A DNA stretch of 44,753 bases, taken from assembly GCF_001552155.1 (NCBI RefSeq), contig NZ_BCQQ01000046.1, positions 1 to 44,753 on the forward strand. The letters run 5' to 3'. The stretch is from Actinomadura formosensis NBRC 14204 (GTDB lineage Bacteria > Actinomycetota > Actinomycetes > Streptosporangiales > Streptosporangiaceae). The notes beneath the pieces were generated by a model, which saw only the letters and a list, made by a program, of their open reading frames with translations, did not search any database and was not told the DNA's origin. Below are positions 24,859 through 33,922 of this stretch, in pieces (position 1 is the stretch's first letter; each line of letters begins with the position of its first letter). The translations under genes were made by a program, and so were the position numbers.

Positions 24859-27800
24859 TCAGTCACGTTGCAGCTGAAGAGCCGTGAGCAGCTCGCACTC
24901 GGTGGGGTGGCCCGTCCACGCGCCCATGAGGCCTCGGTGGACATCGTCGCGTTGCTGAGGTGTCAATTCGAGTGTGTTGGCGGTTTCGTGTAGGAGTGGC
25001 AGGTTCAGCTCGAATTTCTGAGGTGTCAGTGCGGCTCGGGCGATGTGGTCGGCGTAGAGGATCTGGGCGTGGGTCTCCATTGCGGGTATGGGCAGCCTCT
25101 TCCGGAGCGGTGGGGCCGGAGTGTGTCTGCGTTGTCGATGGCGGCCGCTCGCGGCCCATGGCGCCCAGCGTTCGGTCGGCAGCAGCCCGGTCGCGCCGAT
25201 CTCGTCCAGATATTGGTGTCCGGCCTGTTCGGCTCGCGAGAGGTAGCGGAGCAGAAGAGCCGCGGTGGTGCGGGCGTCGTGATCGGCCGAGTGCTCGCGG
25301 GTGAGAAGGAGGCCTTCGGCTTCCGCGCAGTCGGCGAGCGTGAGGGAGCGCTGGTCTTGGCCGAACCGGCGGGCGAGGTCGATGGTGCACAGGACGAGCA
25401 GGTCGTCGGGAGCGGCGCCGGCGCGGGCGAACTCGCCGACCAGCATGGCGGAGTCGAACATCGCGTTATGCGCGACGAGCACCGCGCCATCGATCATCTC
25501 GGCGATGTCACCAGCGACGTCGGGAAATGTCGGGGCGCCGGCGAGGTCGCCGGCCGTGAGGCCGTGGATATGGGTCGGGCCTGGGCCGGAGTCGCTGTGC
25601 AGGACGGTGCTGTAGGAGCTGCCCGGTATCCCGTTGGCTTTGAGGCGGTGAACGGAGATTTCGGTGATGCGGTCGTGCAGCGGATCCAGGCCGGTTGTCT
25701 CGACGTCGATGACGGCGTAGGGGAGCGCACCGATCTTGTGACGAGCGGGAGCGGCAGGCGCGGGTATTGAGTGGTGGGTGTGTGGAGTGGACTCGGCTGC
25801 GGTGACCATGTCGGGGAGCGCGGCCCAGGCGGCGGGTACGTCCAGTTTGCGTGCCGCGTAGGCGAGGGTCTGGAGTTCTTCGCCGAGGACGTCGTCGTAC
25901 TTCTCGATGATCTTGTCGGGGACGAGGGCCGCGAGTTCGCGCGGGTCTGGCGCGGTCGCGGATGCGAGGGTGGCGAGGATGTCGATCACATGGCGGGGCG
26001 CGGTGCCGGGCAGGATCAGGACGGCACCTTGCCGCCCCACCGCGATGCCGTGCTGGTGAAGGGCGAGCGCCAGGGTGTTCATGAACGTGTCGCCGCGTAG
26101 CGGGACTAGCAGCGTGTCGCTGCCCCAACCGATGATGGGGGTCTTGGCCAGGTTGAAGCGCCGGTAGGCGTTGCGTCCCTCGGTGAGGAGACGCTGCGCA
26201 CCGGTGTCGAGGTAGAGCGGCATGTCCTCGGACTCGAAGACCAGTCTCATCTCGGTTCTGACGCGGTCGTGTACGTCGGCGGCGACGCCGAAGAAGTCCG
26301 GTGCGTTGCCGCCGCCTGCTGCGGTCAACTCGATGACCTTGCTTCGGGCGTCGACCGTGGCGATCTTCCACCGGCGTCCGGCGAAGATCATCAGGTCGCC
26401 GGGAGTCAGGGGCTGGGCGATGGGAAGGGAACCGAGGGTCCGGCCCGCGCTGACCAGGCGGTACTCGTCGGGGGAGTGGAAGGCGGCGTAGAAGGCGTGA
26501 TGATTGGCAATGCGTTCGCCTTCGCCGCCGTGCAGCAGGAGTCCGTCTTTTTCCTGGCGCAACAGGTCGGCGGCGCCGAGGTCGCGAAGCAGGGCCTTGA
26601 AGAGCGACGGCTCAACGTGCTGGAAGGGGCCGCTCAGGCAGAGCGCCTGGTAGGCGTCTTGAGGGAGTACGCCGCCGTGCTGTGAGATTAGCGAAAGGAC
26701 CTGTTGCACCAGGGTGGACAGGCGCAGCCCACCGGTTTCCGGTGGTTCGCACCAGCGGTCGAGCAGCAGGTTGACCACGGCGATCATCTGGACGAGTTGG
26801 ATCCGCAGTTCGTCCTGCGGAGTTGAGGTGGCAGTGAGTTCAGGCTCGGCGGCGTACATCCGGAGTGTCGCGGGCCCTCCTCTGCGCCCTGAACGGCCCA
26901 GCCGCTGGCGGAGCGCGGCGACGCCCGGTGGAGGGCCGATCTGGGCGACGGACGCGACCGATCCGATGTCCATGCCCATTTCCAGGGTGGAGGTGCAGAC
27001 AGCGGTGACCGGGAGATGGCCGTCTTTGAGCCGGGCTTCGGTGTCCTCGCGGATCTCCTTGGAGAGGTTGCCGTGGTGCGGGACGAACTCGTTGGGTACC
27101 CCGGCCTGCTCGCAGCGTCGGACCAGGATGTCGGTGAACAATTCGACGTGCTGGCGTGCGTTGGCGAAGACCAGGTTGTTGGCGCCGCGCAGCACCGCGA
27201 ACAGGTGGTCGGCGATGGCGCGCTTGCCGCCTCCGGCGAAGTTCTCGGTTTGCTCCCCGGCAGAGGCATGCGGGGCACCGCGTCGCGGCGCGTCGTCCAG
27301 GAAGCCCTTGATCTGGACGCGGAGTTCCTGGCCGTCGGATGAGGACTCGATGACCCGTACACGGTGACCACCGCCCGGGCGGAGGAACTGCGCGGCGGTG
27401 TCCAAGTCGCCGAGCGTCGCAGAGAGGCCGACACGAGGGATCCGGTGCCTCACGGACAGTTCGAGTCTGTGCAGGAGAGACTGGAGTTGCGCGCCTCGTT
27501 CGGTGCCGATGAAGGAATGCAACTCGTCGATCACGATGTGTCGGACACCGCGGAACATCGACGGTACGCGGGTTCCGCGGTTGGCGAGCAGTGCCTCCAG
27601 AGATTCCGGTGTGATCAGCACGATGCCTTCGGCTCGCTGGACCAGTCGCGTCTTTATGGCGGCGTCCACGTCCCCGTGCCACCGGTGCACGGGAATGTGC
27701 AGGAGATCGCACAACTCCTCGAGCCGCCTGAACTGGTCGTTGATCAGGGCCTTGAGCGGACCGATGTAGACGGCCCCGAAGCCGTTCTGCTCGTCGGCAT

Positions 27801-28029
27801 CGGCGAGCGCGGAGCAGATGGGCAGGAAGGCGGCCTCGGTCTTGCCTGCCGCGGTGGCCGCGGAGACGAGGAGATCCTCCTCGCCCGCAAGGACCACCGG
27901 GATAGCCGCTTCCTGCGCATCGTGCAGCACCTTCCACTGCTTCTGCCAGATCCACCGCTGGACCGTGGGGTGGAGCAGGTCGAAGGAGTGCGAGCCCGCT
28001 TCAGAGCTTGAAGGTCGTGAAGTCGTCAT
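24859..28029 (-). CDS. Superfamily 2 helicase fused to DEDDh exonuclease
   Basis: 1,056 residues. The N-terminal half is a DEAD/DEAH helicase of Lhr/YprA type: Walker A SAATAAGKTEAA (~56-67), HIVIDELHSF (~165-174), GLSATLGD (~201) and motif VI LRQRLGRSGRRGGP. A middle region (~450-760) is helicase-associated. Residues ~770-940 are a DnaQ-like 3'-5' exonuclease: AVIDVETTGLDPLHD (DxE), VLVAHNAMFDSAML, and HSADHDARTTAALL with the H-x-x-x-x-D of DEDDh enzymes. A ~110-residue helical tail follows. It overlaps the ATPase gene upstream by 29 nt and is the last gene of a three-gene minus-strand operon. The fusion suggests unwinding coupled to strand degradation. Confidence 0.85.
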   Translation of the reverse strand: MTTSRPSSSEAGSHSFDLLHPTVQRWIWQKQWKVLHDAQEAAIPVVLAGEEDLLVSAATAAGKTEAAFLPICSALADADEQNGFGAVYIGPLKALINDQFRRLEELCDLLHIPVHRWHGDVDAAIKTRLVQRAEGIVLITPESLEALLANRGTRVPSMFRGVRHIVIDELHSFIGTERGAQLQSLLHRLELSVRHRIPRVGLSATLGDLDTAAQFLRPGGGHRVRVIESSSDGQELRVQIKGFLDDAPRRGAPHASAGEQTENFAGGGKRAIADHLFAVLRGANNLVFANARQHVELFTDILVRRCEQAGVPNEFVPHHGNLSKEIREDTEARLKDGHLPVTAVCTSTLEMGMDIGSVASVAQIGPPPGVAALRQRLGRSGRRGGPATLRMYAAEPELTATSTPQDELRIQLVQMIAVVNLLLDRWCEPPETGGLRLSTLVQQVLSLISQHGGVLPQDAYQALCLSGPFQHVEPSLFKALLRDLGAADLLRQEKDGLLLHGGEGERIANHHAFYAAFHSPDEYRLVSAGRTLGSLPIAQPLTPGDLMIFAGRRWKIATVDARSKVIELTAAGGGNAPDFFGVAADVHDRVRTEMRLVFESEDMPLYLDTGAQRLLTEGRNAYRRFNLAKTPIIGWGSDTLLVPLRGDTFMNTLALALHQHGIAVGRQGAVLILPGTAPRHVIDILATLASATAPDPRELAALVPDKIIEKYDDVLGEELQTLAYAARKLDVPAAWAALPDMVTAAESTPHTHHSIPAPAAPARHKIGALPYAVIDVETTGLDPLHDRITEISVHRLKANGIPGSSYSTVLHSDSGPGPTHIHGLTAGDLAGAPTFPDVAGDIAEMIDGAVLVAHNAMFDSAMLVGEFARAGAAPDDLLVLCTIDLARRFGQDQRSLTLADCAEAEGLLLTREHSADHDARTTAALLLRYLSRAEQAGHQYLDEIGATGLLPTERWAPWAASGRHRQRRHTPAPPLRKRLPIPAMETHAQILYADHIARAALTPQKFELNLPLLHETANTLELTPQQRDDVHRGLMGAWTGHPTECELLTALQLQRD

Positions 28030-29368
28030 CGTCGCTCTGAGAACGTGCAGTGGACTCGTTGTGCGCTGCGGGCGCGGTGTTGTCCGGGTGGTCCTCTTCT
28101 TCGAGTGGGGCGAGGTCGGGGTTGTGCTCGGGCGCGAGGGTCACGGATCCGATCAGGCTCCGCCAGTCTGCGTCCGGGTTCTGTTCCAGGACGGCGAGCA
28201 GATCGCAGAAGGCCTTGATCGTGGTACGCGGGGTTCGGAAATAGACATCGCCGACTTTGTCGGAGCAGTGCTGCATGAAGGCGAGGACCGCCTCGTCGGG
28301 AAGGGGTCGGGCGTCGCCTGCGCCTGCGGCTTGGACCTGGCGGAGCTTGGTCAGTAGAACGTAGAAGTCTTCCTGGGTGAGGGCTTGCAGTTCCAGAACG
28401 GGCCCGGTGAGGTCCACCAGCCCGTTGGCGGCGAAGGCGTTGTCGGCCAGCCGGGATTGCAGGGCCGGGTAGCTGAACAGCCCCCGCCTGGAGTCCCGGA
28501 GGAATTCCGGTGTGCCGCCGAACAGGAAGCCCAGGTGTTCGGTGCTGCCCTGCAAGGTGTCGTTGAGGATCCGCAGGATCTGCTCGTAGTTGGCGTTGCG
28601 GGCTCGTGTCGATGCCAGCTTGTAGAGGTTGACCATCTCGTCGACGCAGATCAGCAGGCCGTCGAAGCCCGCCAGCCGGACGAATCGGCTCATCAGTTTG
28701 AGGTGGTCGTACATCGTGCCGTCGTCGATGATCGTCCGGACGCCGAGTGCGGCCCGCGCGTCGGTGCGCGTCGCGTACTCGCCGCGCAGCCAGCGCACCG
28801 CGGCCGCCTTCAGATGCTCGTCGCCGCTGTCATGGCCACGCCAGTAGGCGCCGATCACCTCGGCGAAGTCATAGCCGCCGGTGAGCTCGGACAGATCGGC
28901 CATGCGCGCCCGGATGACCTGGTCTGGAGCCCTGCCGGTCCGCTCCGCCTCCGCCAGCGCCGTGGACACGAAACGCTCCACCACGCTGGGCAGCGCACCG
29001 CCGTCGGGCTTGGAGCGGGTTGCCAGGTTCCGCATCAGCTCGGCGTACAGGCCTCGCGCCTGGCCGCCGGTGGCATGCAGCCGGCGGTCAGGGTTGAGGT
29101 CGGCGTGCGCCGTCACCAGGCGCTTCTCCATCGCGATCGACCGGACGAGATGGAGGAAGAACGTCTTGCCGGCGCCGTATTCACCGACCACGAACCGCAG
29201 GGCCGAGCCGCCATCGGCGATCCGCTCGACGTCAGTCAGCATCGCGCGGACCTCTGCCACCCGGCCGACTTGGACGTGTTGCTGCCCGACCCGCGGGACA
29301 ACCCCGGCTCGCAGGCTCTGCAGCAGGGCGTCGCGTTCGCGCGGACGGATCCGGGCCGTCGTGGTCAC
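28001..29368 (-). CDS. P-loop ATPase of BrxC/BrxD (DUF2791) type
   Basis: 455 residues. MTTTARIRPRERDALLQSLR and GVVPRVGQQHVQVGR are the N-terminal signature of BREX-type ATP-binding proteins. Walker A is GEYGAGKTFFLH (~62), Walker B LLICVDEMVNLYK (~240), followed by GFLFGGTPEFLRDSRRGLFS and YPALQSRLA, then RTPRTTIKAFCDLLAVLEQN. The last ~60 residues are acidic and probably flexible. BrxD-like ATPases occur in BREX and also in TerB-linked DNA-processing operons; the neighbours point to the second. It overlaps the TerB gene by 4 nt and the helicase gene by 29 nt, implying tight translational coupling. Confidence 0.82.
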   Translation of the reverse strand: MTTTARIRPRERDALLQSLRAGVVPRVGQQHVQVGRVAEVRAMLTDVERIADGGSALRFVVGEYGAGKTFFLHLVRSIAMEKRLVTAHADLNPDRRLHATGGQARGLYAELMRNLATRSKPDGGALPSVVERFVSTALAEAERTGRAPDQVIRARMADLSELTGGYDFAEVIGAYWRGHDSGDEHLKAAAVRWLRGEYATRTDARAALGVRTIIDDGTMYDHLKLMSRFVRLAGFDGLLICVDEMVNLYKLASTRARNANYEQILRILNDTLQGSTEHLGFLFGGTPEFLRDSRRGLFSYPALQSRLADNAFAANGLVDLTGPVLELQALTQEDFYVLLTKLRQVQAAGAGDARPLPDEAVLAFMQHCSDKVGDVYFRTPRTTIKAFCDLLAVLEQNPDADWRSLIGSVTLAPEHNPDLAPLEEEDHPDNTAPAAHNESTARSQSDDDDFTTFKL

Positions 29369-31467
29369 AGCATCGCCTCCAGCGCGCCGCGGTTGATCTC
29401 CAAGGGGTCCTCTCCTTCGAGTAGGGGTTCACCGGCCGCCTCGTAGGCGGCCTCGTTGAGACGGTCGATCGCGCCGTCCGGCATCACCCTGTGCGCGGCC
29501 GCCAGGTCCTCCCACGCGGCCCGCGACAAGGCCGGTTGCTCCGGCAGTGCCCTGACCAGCTGGGAGTGCCCGGCATCCAAGCCCGCCACGGGTTCAACCG
29601 CAGGCGGGGCCGGCCGAGGCGGGTCCGGAGGCTCGTCGCCGAACACCGAGCCCAAGAGCGCTGAAACCTCGGCGGCTTCGGCGATGCGTGCTGCCAGCAA
29701 CGATTCGTCGAGCCGGAGTTTGGACGCGGGTATGGGCGCCTCCGCCGGTGGCGGCACGGTGTGACCCTGCTGCGGCTGGGCGGGACGGACCACGACCGGG
29801 GCGGACGCGGGCGGCGCGGCGGCCGTCGCGGCATGCAGGCTCCGGTCCATGACGTCCGGAGCCAACTTGAGGAGTCCGGCGATTCGCCGCAGTGTTTTCA
29901 CCTCTGCCGGATCGACGCGCCCGTCGGCGGCCGCCACGGCCGCCAGGAAGTCCGCCAGGTGCTCCCGCTGCGTGCGGTCGACCTCCTCGATCCGCCGTGA
30001 CAGCCCGGTCAGCTTGACCTCGGTCGCCAACAGCCATCGGAGATGCGCGCGCAGCCTCGACCGCTCGTGCCGCGTCAGATGGAGCGCCTCTTCAAGGTGC
30101 CCGACCAGCAGTTGCTTCTCCTCCGTCGCCACGTGGCCGTCGGCCAGGCTGACCGCCGCGCCGAGATGCAGAAGCAACGTCGCCGCGCGATAGGCGGATG
30201 TCGGCGCTGCTTCTGAAACGCCATTGACATGGAAGAACACCACCGACCCGCCAGCGGGAACCGGGCCGCCGAAGCGGGGATCGGGCTCCATCCCGATCCC
30301 CGCACGGCCGAGAATCCGGGCGAGCGCGATCACACCCTTCTTCCCGGGGCGTTCGTCGCCGCACCAGGCCAGTAGGTCCGCCGCCGGAACAGTCGATATC
30401 GCGAAACCGCCCAGCCGCGATCGCGCCCACTCGGTGAAAGCGCCGACCTCCCCCGCATCGAGATCGACCAGTTCGTCCGGCAACTCGGCGGCACTGGCAA
30501 GCTTCCCGCGCAACTCCGGACTCCGCCCGATCAAGCGGCTGAACGCGCTCAGACTCTCAGCGCACTCATCAGCTAACGACACCAGTCGTCGGAGGGGCAA
30601 GGCTTGATCGAAAACGTCCGGCACCTCTTGAAAGGTCATTGACGCGGTCCCACGGAAACCGCCGCTGGCAGGCCGATAATCGAAACGTAGTTCCGGCCCC
30701 CTTGGCTGGATACGGAAGCCTCCCAGATGACGATCGTCGTAGCGCACTGCGAAAAGCCTGCGAAATTCCTCGGGACACCGCTTGGCCGCCGTCCGAGGAG
30801 AGTAACCGGGATGCGACATCACCCAGGAGAGAGCCCAGTCGGCAGGCAGTGCGCGCCCCGATCGCGCGAACTCGCCCAGTCCGAGACGCAACCGCGCCGA
30901 CGGCCGAGCCCCATCAGCGGCTGGCGCGGACCCGGTACCCGGATCCTCGCCTGCCGCCGACATCAGTTCTAGGAGGCCACGGAACTCGGTGGCGTAACTC
31001 CGAAACGAACCATCTGAACCGAACAGGCCCATCAGCCGCTCGATCTCCGCCCGAATGAGCGGCACCTCCCTCACGCGCGCCGCATCATCCCGTCGCAGGT
31101 CCAGCAGCACCCGGCGCTCCAAGCCGTAGAGGAAGAGGAACGCATATCCCACCGAAACGTCCCGATGCCGCCGCCCGGCCGCCAGCCAGCGCAGATATGC
31201 CGCACGGCAACGCGGCGCGATATCGGAATAGCACGGCCAGTAACCCAGGCCTTCTCCCGTCCAGTCGGGTGAACTCCAGTCAACCGGAAGCAGCGGGTCG
31301 ATCAGCGCCGGCTCGACGCCGCGCCCCGACGCGGCGGCAAGCCCAGTACCCACGTAGAGCATGCCGCCCGGCAGCGTCCGATCCCCGACCCGACATGTCT
31401 CTCCGGGGGGCGTCCAACTCGCAACGGAGCCCCTCCGCACTTCACCCTGCTCGGTCAACCACGACAC
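29365..31467 (-). CDS. TerB-N / TerB / TerB-C multidomain protein
   Basis: 700 residues. The TerB-N region (~60-200) shows GEGLGYWPCYSDIAPRCRAA, YLRWLAAGRR and VGYAFLFLYGLERRVLLDLR. A central TerB-like helical domain (~430-560) contains LLLHLGAAVSLADGHVATEE, KQLLVGHLEEALHLTRHERS and LADFLAAVAAADGRVDPAEV, with the acidic positions thought to bind metal. The C-terminal TerB-C part ends in DLAAAHRVMPDGAIDRLNEA and GEPLLEGEDPLEINRGALE. It is the first gene of the operon with the ATPase and helicase-exonuclease. TerB-N/TerB-C proteins have been linked by comparative genomics to DNA-processing stress modules, so a sensor or adaptor role is inferred. Confidence 0.85.
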   Translation of the reverse strand: MSWLTEQGEVRRGSVASWTPPGETCRVGDRTLPGGMLYVGTGLAAASGRGVEPALIDPLLPVDWSSPDWTGEGLGYWPCYSDIAPRCRAAYLRWLAAGRRHRDVSVGYAFLFLYGLERRVLLDLRRDDAARVREVPLIRAEIERLMGLFGSDGSFRSYATEFRGLLELMSAAGEDPGTGSAPAADGARPSARLRLGLGEFARSGRALPADWALSWVMSHPGYSPRTAAKRCPEEFRRLFAVRYDDRHLGGFRIQPRGPELRFDYRPASGGFRGTASMTFQEVPDVFDQALPLRRLVSLADECAESLSAFSRLIGRSPELRGKLASAAELPDELVDLDAGEVGAFTEWARSRLGGFAISTVPAADLLAWCGDERPGKKGVIALARILGRAGIGMEPDPRFGGPVPAGGSVVFFHVNGVSEAAPTSAYRAATLLLHLGAAVSLADGHVATEEKQLLVGHLEEALHLTRHERSRLRAHLRWLLATEVKLTGLSRRIEEVDRTQREHLADFLAAVAAADGRVDPAEVKTLRRIAGLLKLAPDVMDRSLHAATAAAPPASAPVVVRPAQPQQGHTVPPPAEAPIPASKLRLDESLLAARIAEAAEVSALLGSVFGDEPPDPPRPAPPAVEPVAGLDAGHSQLVRALPEQPALSRAAWEDLAAAHRVMPDGAIDRLNEAAYEAAGEPLLEGEDPLEINRGALEAML

Positions 31468-31741
31468 TCCCGCGCCCCCTCAACGTTCGCACAGCCCAGT
31501 CGAACGCCGCAGGCCACCTCATGAACGATGCGTAAGTGACGACGCCTCTGCCGTTTGCCCGGATGACACGACCGCCACAAGATCCGGGTTAACACCGATT
31601 CATAACCTGGCCCTTCGTCATGAGGAGGTGCCTTCAGAGCCGGCGAGGCTCTACCTGGTCCAGGTCGGGCGGTGTCGCAGGCGATCGTCCTCTCGTAGTA
31701 GGCGGGGACGTGCGAGCGTGATACAGAGTCTCGATTAACTT
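31468..31741. other. Upstream region of the TerB operon
   Basis: No supported gene. It should contain the promoter for the minus-strand TerB operon, but I cannot point to a convincing -10/-35 pair. It ends at the remnant IS5 transposase. Confidence 0.4.
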
Positions 31742-32072
31742 CTACGTTAGCTTGTCATGAGTGTTGGTCGCCGAGATCCCGACAGACAGCGGCAGTCCGG
31801 CACGATCGGCCAGCAGATGGATCTTCGACCCACGCTTGCCGCGATCGACAGGATTCGGGCCGACCAGTGCTCCCCTTCGCGGCGCGAACACCGACCGAGT
31901 CGATCGCGCACCGCGCCCAGTCCAGCTCCCCGCGCGCCCAACTCCTCCAGCACCAGCCAGTGCAGCCTGGCCCACACCCGCGCGGTCGTTCACTCGACAG
32001 CTCCCGCAACTCCTCGGGCACCAACCGCTCAACGATCGCAAGCTACCCCCAACCCACCAAATGAGATGGTGT
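31742..32072 (-). pseudogene. IS5-family transposase remnant
   Basis: Pieces of an IS5-type transposase are spread over three frames: VPEELREL near the right end, then ARLHWLVLEELGARG, and finally GALVGPNPVDRGKRGSKIHL and GLPLSVGISATNTHD. The gene lacks its middle N-terminal part and everything after the NTHD motif, and needs at least two frameshifts. It is a non-functional internal fragment next to the TerB operon. Confidence 0.75.
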
Positions 32073-32076
32073 CTAA

Positions 32077-32649
32077 TTAGTGCCGCCCACCCTGTCGCGG
32101 CCTCATCTGCATCCCGCGCTCGACCAGGCGGCTTCGTACCGTCATATCGTTGACCCCCATCCGCTCTCCGATCCTTGCCAGTGACCAGCCGGCCTCGTAG
32201 AGCCGTACAGCCTCATCGATCTGCTCGGGGGAGAGGCCGCGCATCCGCATCGGCACGTCGTGGCTACGCAGGTACCTGCTGACGGTCTGTCGCGCGATAC
32301 CGAACCGCTCGCCGAGTTCGTACACCGTCGCGCCGGCTCCATACGCCGCGATGAGCTCCTGGGTCTCGCTATCGCCGAGGCGCCGTGCTCGGCGGCGTTG
32401 TTGTCGCTTGGGCGGCTGCGGGGGAGGGGCGCTGGGGTCCGGCAGCCGCCGCAGGAGCGCCTCCAGGGCTTTGACCTGCTCCTTTGTTTTTGAATAAGCC
32501 CCAACAAGGTCCACCCCTACTCCACAGGCCCTCCCGCACATCCGCGGCAGGGCCTGAGTGATCAACTGGGAGGATTTTGGGAGATCATCTCCCTCCCACC
32601 CGAATGAGGCCACAAGAACGCCCTGCTTCTGCTCATGCTGCGTAGTCAT
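32077..32649 (-). CDS. Protein with two recombinase-type HTH domains
   Basis: 190 codons. Residues ~88-135 ([38 protein letters not shown]) and ~140-182 ([37 protein letters not shown]) are tandem helix-turn-helix units of the Hin-recombinase/HTH_23 type. The C-terminus [13 protein letters not shown] is basic. The first ~50 residues look non-typical, so the start is uncertain; the [17 protein letters not shown] segment onward is convincing. Such proteins are common in actinomycete mobile regions as regulators or recombinase tails. Confidence 0.55.
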   Translation of the reverse strand: MTTQHEQKQGVLVASFGWEGDDLPKSSQLITQALPRMCGRACGVGVDLVGAYSKTKEQVKALEALLRRLPDPSAPPPQPPKRQQRRRARRLGDSETQELIAAYGAGATVYELGERFGIARQTVSRYLRSHDVPMRMRGLSPEQIDEAVRLYEAGWSLARIGERMGVNDMTVRSRLVERGMQMRPRQGGRH

Positions 32650-32706
32650 GCGGCAGAGGTGGGACGAGGCCTCATCCCCCCACCAGCATGACGGGTCGCT
32701 AGGCGC

Positions 32707-33038
32707 TCAAGATCGAGACCGGGACTGAACCCGCCTCTGAGCACTTGCTAAAAGCCCATTGAGCACGGGGACCGGCGAGCTCCCACTGAGCCGGAGCCGT
32801 TCCTGCAGCGAGATCTCCCAGCGTTTCTGGAGCTTGGTCTTCAGGTCGTCTCGCATGGTGTCCGAGACGTGGGAGTACACGCCCCGCCGGGCACGGTGTG
32901 ACCGAGCTGTTCGGCCTGGAGCACCTCCGGAATGGCGTCCTCCAGCATCCAGGTCTTGTGGCTGTGCCGCAGCCCGTGCGGCGTGAGCCCCTCGACGAGC
33001 GGCACCTCACCGGCGTCTGAGGACGGGCCCTCCCGCAT
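32707..33038 (-). pseudogene. Tyrosine integrase C-terminal fragment, frameshifted
   Basis: The right part reads VEGLTPHGLRHSHKTWMLED and AIPEVLQAEQLGHTVPG, containing the H-x-L-R-H box and the LGH motif of actinobacterial integrases. A one-base loss shifts frame, after which VYSHVSDTMRDDLKTKLQKR (catalytic Tyr) and WEISLQERLRLSG continue to a stop. The N-terminal two-thirds is missing. It marks the junction between the accessory island and the biosynthetic cluster, mirroring the integrase scrap at the left of the window. Confidence 0.78.
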
Positions 33039-33110
33039 GTCGGCGGCTCACTACTGGCACCGGGCCGCCATCACGGCATGACCGCGCAGGCGGGCGCCCG
33101 CGTTCCATGG

Positions 33111-33152
33111 CCCCTACACAAGTCGACGGGCGCCGCACCCCTTAGGGGGTGC
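33111..33152. promoter_or_regulatory. CCCCTAC heptamer and CCCC/GGGG palindrome upstream of the flavin reductase
   Basis: CCCCTAC lies at 33111-33117. GCACCCC-TTAG-GGGGTGC, a perfect 7-bp-arm palindrome, follows at 33135-33152, about 95 bp before the gene. The heptamer recurs upstream of the monooxygenase and hydrolase/NRPS units of the cluster. Confidence 0.45.
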
Positions 33153-33244
33153 GGGCGTATGGCGGAGAGCGCAGAACAGGGGTTTGCAGGCGGCGGCGCG
33201 CACGTGAGAATTCCCGCAACGGCCCGACTGAGTGAGGGGGAACG

Positions 33245-33886
33245 GTGCAGGTGGGGAGCGAGACGTGGCCTCCGAGGCTGCGTCCGGTGACCGGGCAGCG
33301 GGCGCTGCGCGACGTCTTCGGGAAGTTTCCCAGCGGGGTGGTCGGGCTCTGCGCGCTCGACCCGGACGGGTCCCTCGCAGGTATGGCGGTCAGCTCGTTC
33401 ACCTCGGTGTCGCTGGACCCGCCGCTCGTGTCGGTCTGCGTGGCCGACTCGTCGCGGACGTGGCAGCGGGTGCGCGGCGCCCGCACCGTCGGGCTGAGCG
33501 TTCTCGGGGAGCGTGACGGGGCGCTCTGCAGGGCGCTCGCCAGCCCGGCGGATAGCCGGTTCGACGGCGTCGACTGGACGGCGGGCGACGGCGACGCGGT
33601 GTTCCTGCGCGGCGCGGTCGCGTGGCTGGAGTGCGCCGTCGCCGCGGGTGTGCCCGCGGGCGACCATGTGATCGTCCTGCTGGAGGTGCGGGCGGCGAGC
33701 ACCGTCCCGTGGGAGCGGCCGCTGGTCTTCCAAGGTGGCCGGTTCTGGACCCTCAGCGAGGGCGGCGGCCGGCTCGTCGACCGGCTCGACGGCGCACTGC
33801 TGGACGAGATGGTGGGCCTCGCCCAGCACGGGGACGTCGAGCGGGTGCTGACGCTCCCGTGCTGGCAGGTCCGGCGGACGGGCTGA
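33245..33886 (+). CDS. Flavin reductase (HpaC-like, FMN split-barrel)
   Basis: 213 residues from GTG 33245 with GAGGGGG upstream. The split-barrel flavin-reductase pattern is clear: LRDVFGKFPSGVVGLCALDP, GMAVSSFTSVSLDPPLVSVC, RTVGLSVLGERDGALCRALA, GVPAGDHVIVLLEVRAASTV and PLVFQGGRFWTL. It should reduce FMN with NAD(P)H and hand it to a partner oxygenase; the luciferase-like monooxygenase 3 kb away is the natural candidate. It is the first gene of the cluster side, transcribed alone and converging with the LAL regulator. The C-terminal ~40 residues (VDRLDGALLDEMVGLAQHGD) are an extra helical tail. Confidence 0.85.
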   Translation: MQVGSETWPPRLRPVTGQRALRDVFGKFPSGVVGLCALDPDGSLAGMAVSSFTSVSLDPPLVSVCVADSSRTWQRVRGARTVGLSVLGERDGALCRALASPADSRFDGVDWTAGDGDAVFLRGAVAWLECAVAAGVPAGDHVIVLLEVRAASTVPWERPLVFQGGRFWTLSEGGGRLVDRLDGALLDEMVGLAQHGDVERVLTLPCWQVRRTG

Positions 33887-33922
33887 CCCGTCGGGCGAGG
33901 GGCGAGGGGCGGACGGTCAGGG

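Noticed and set aside
24859..31467. A complete BREX system
   Set aside because: The ATPase is BrxC/BrxD-like, but there is no PglX methylase, PglZ phosphatase or BrxA/BrxB; the TerB partner points to a different module.
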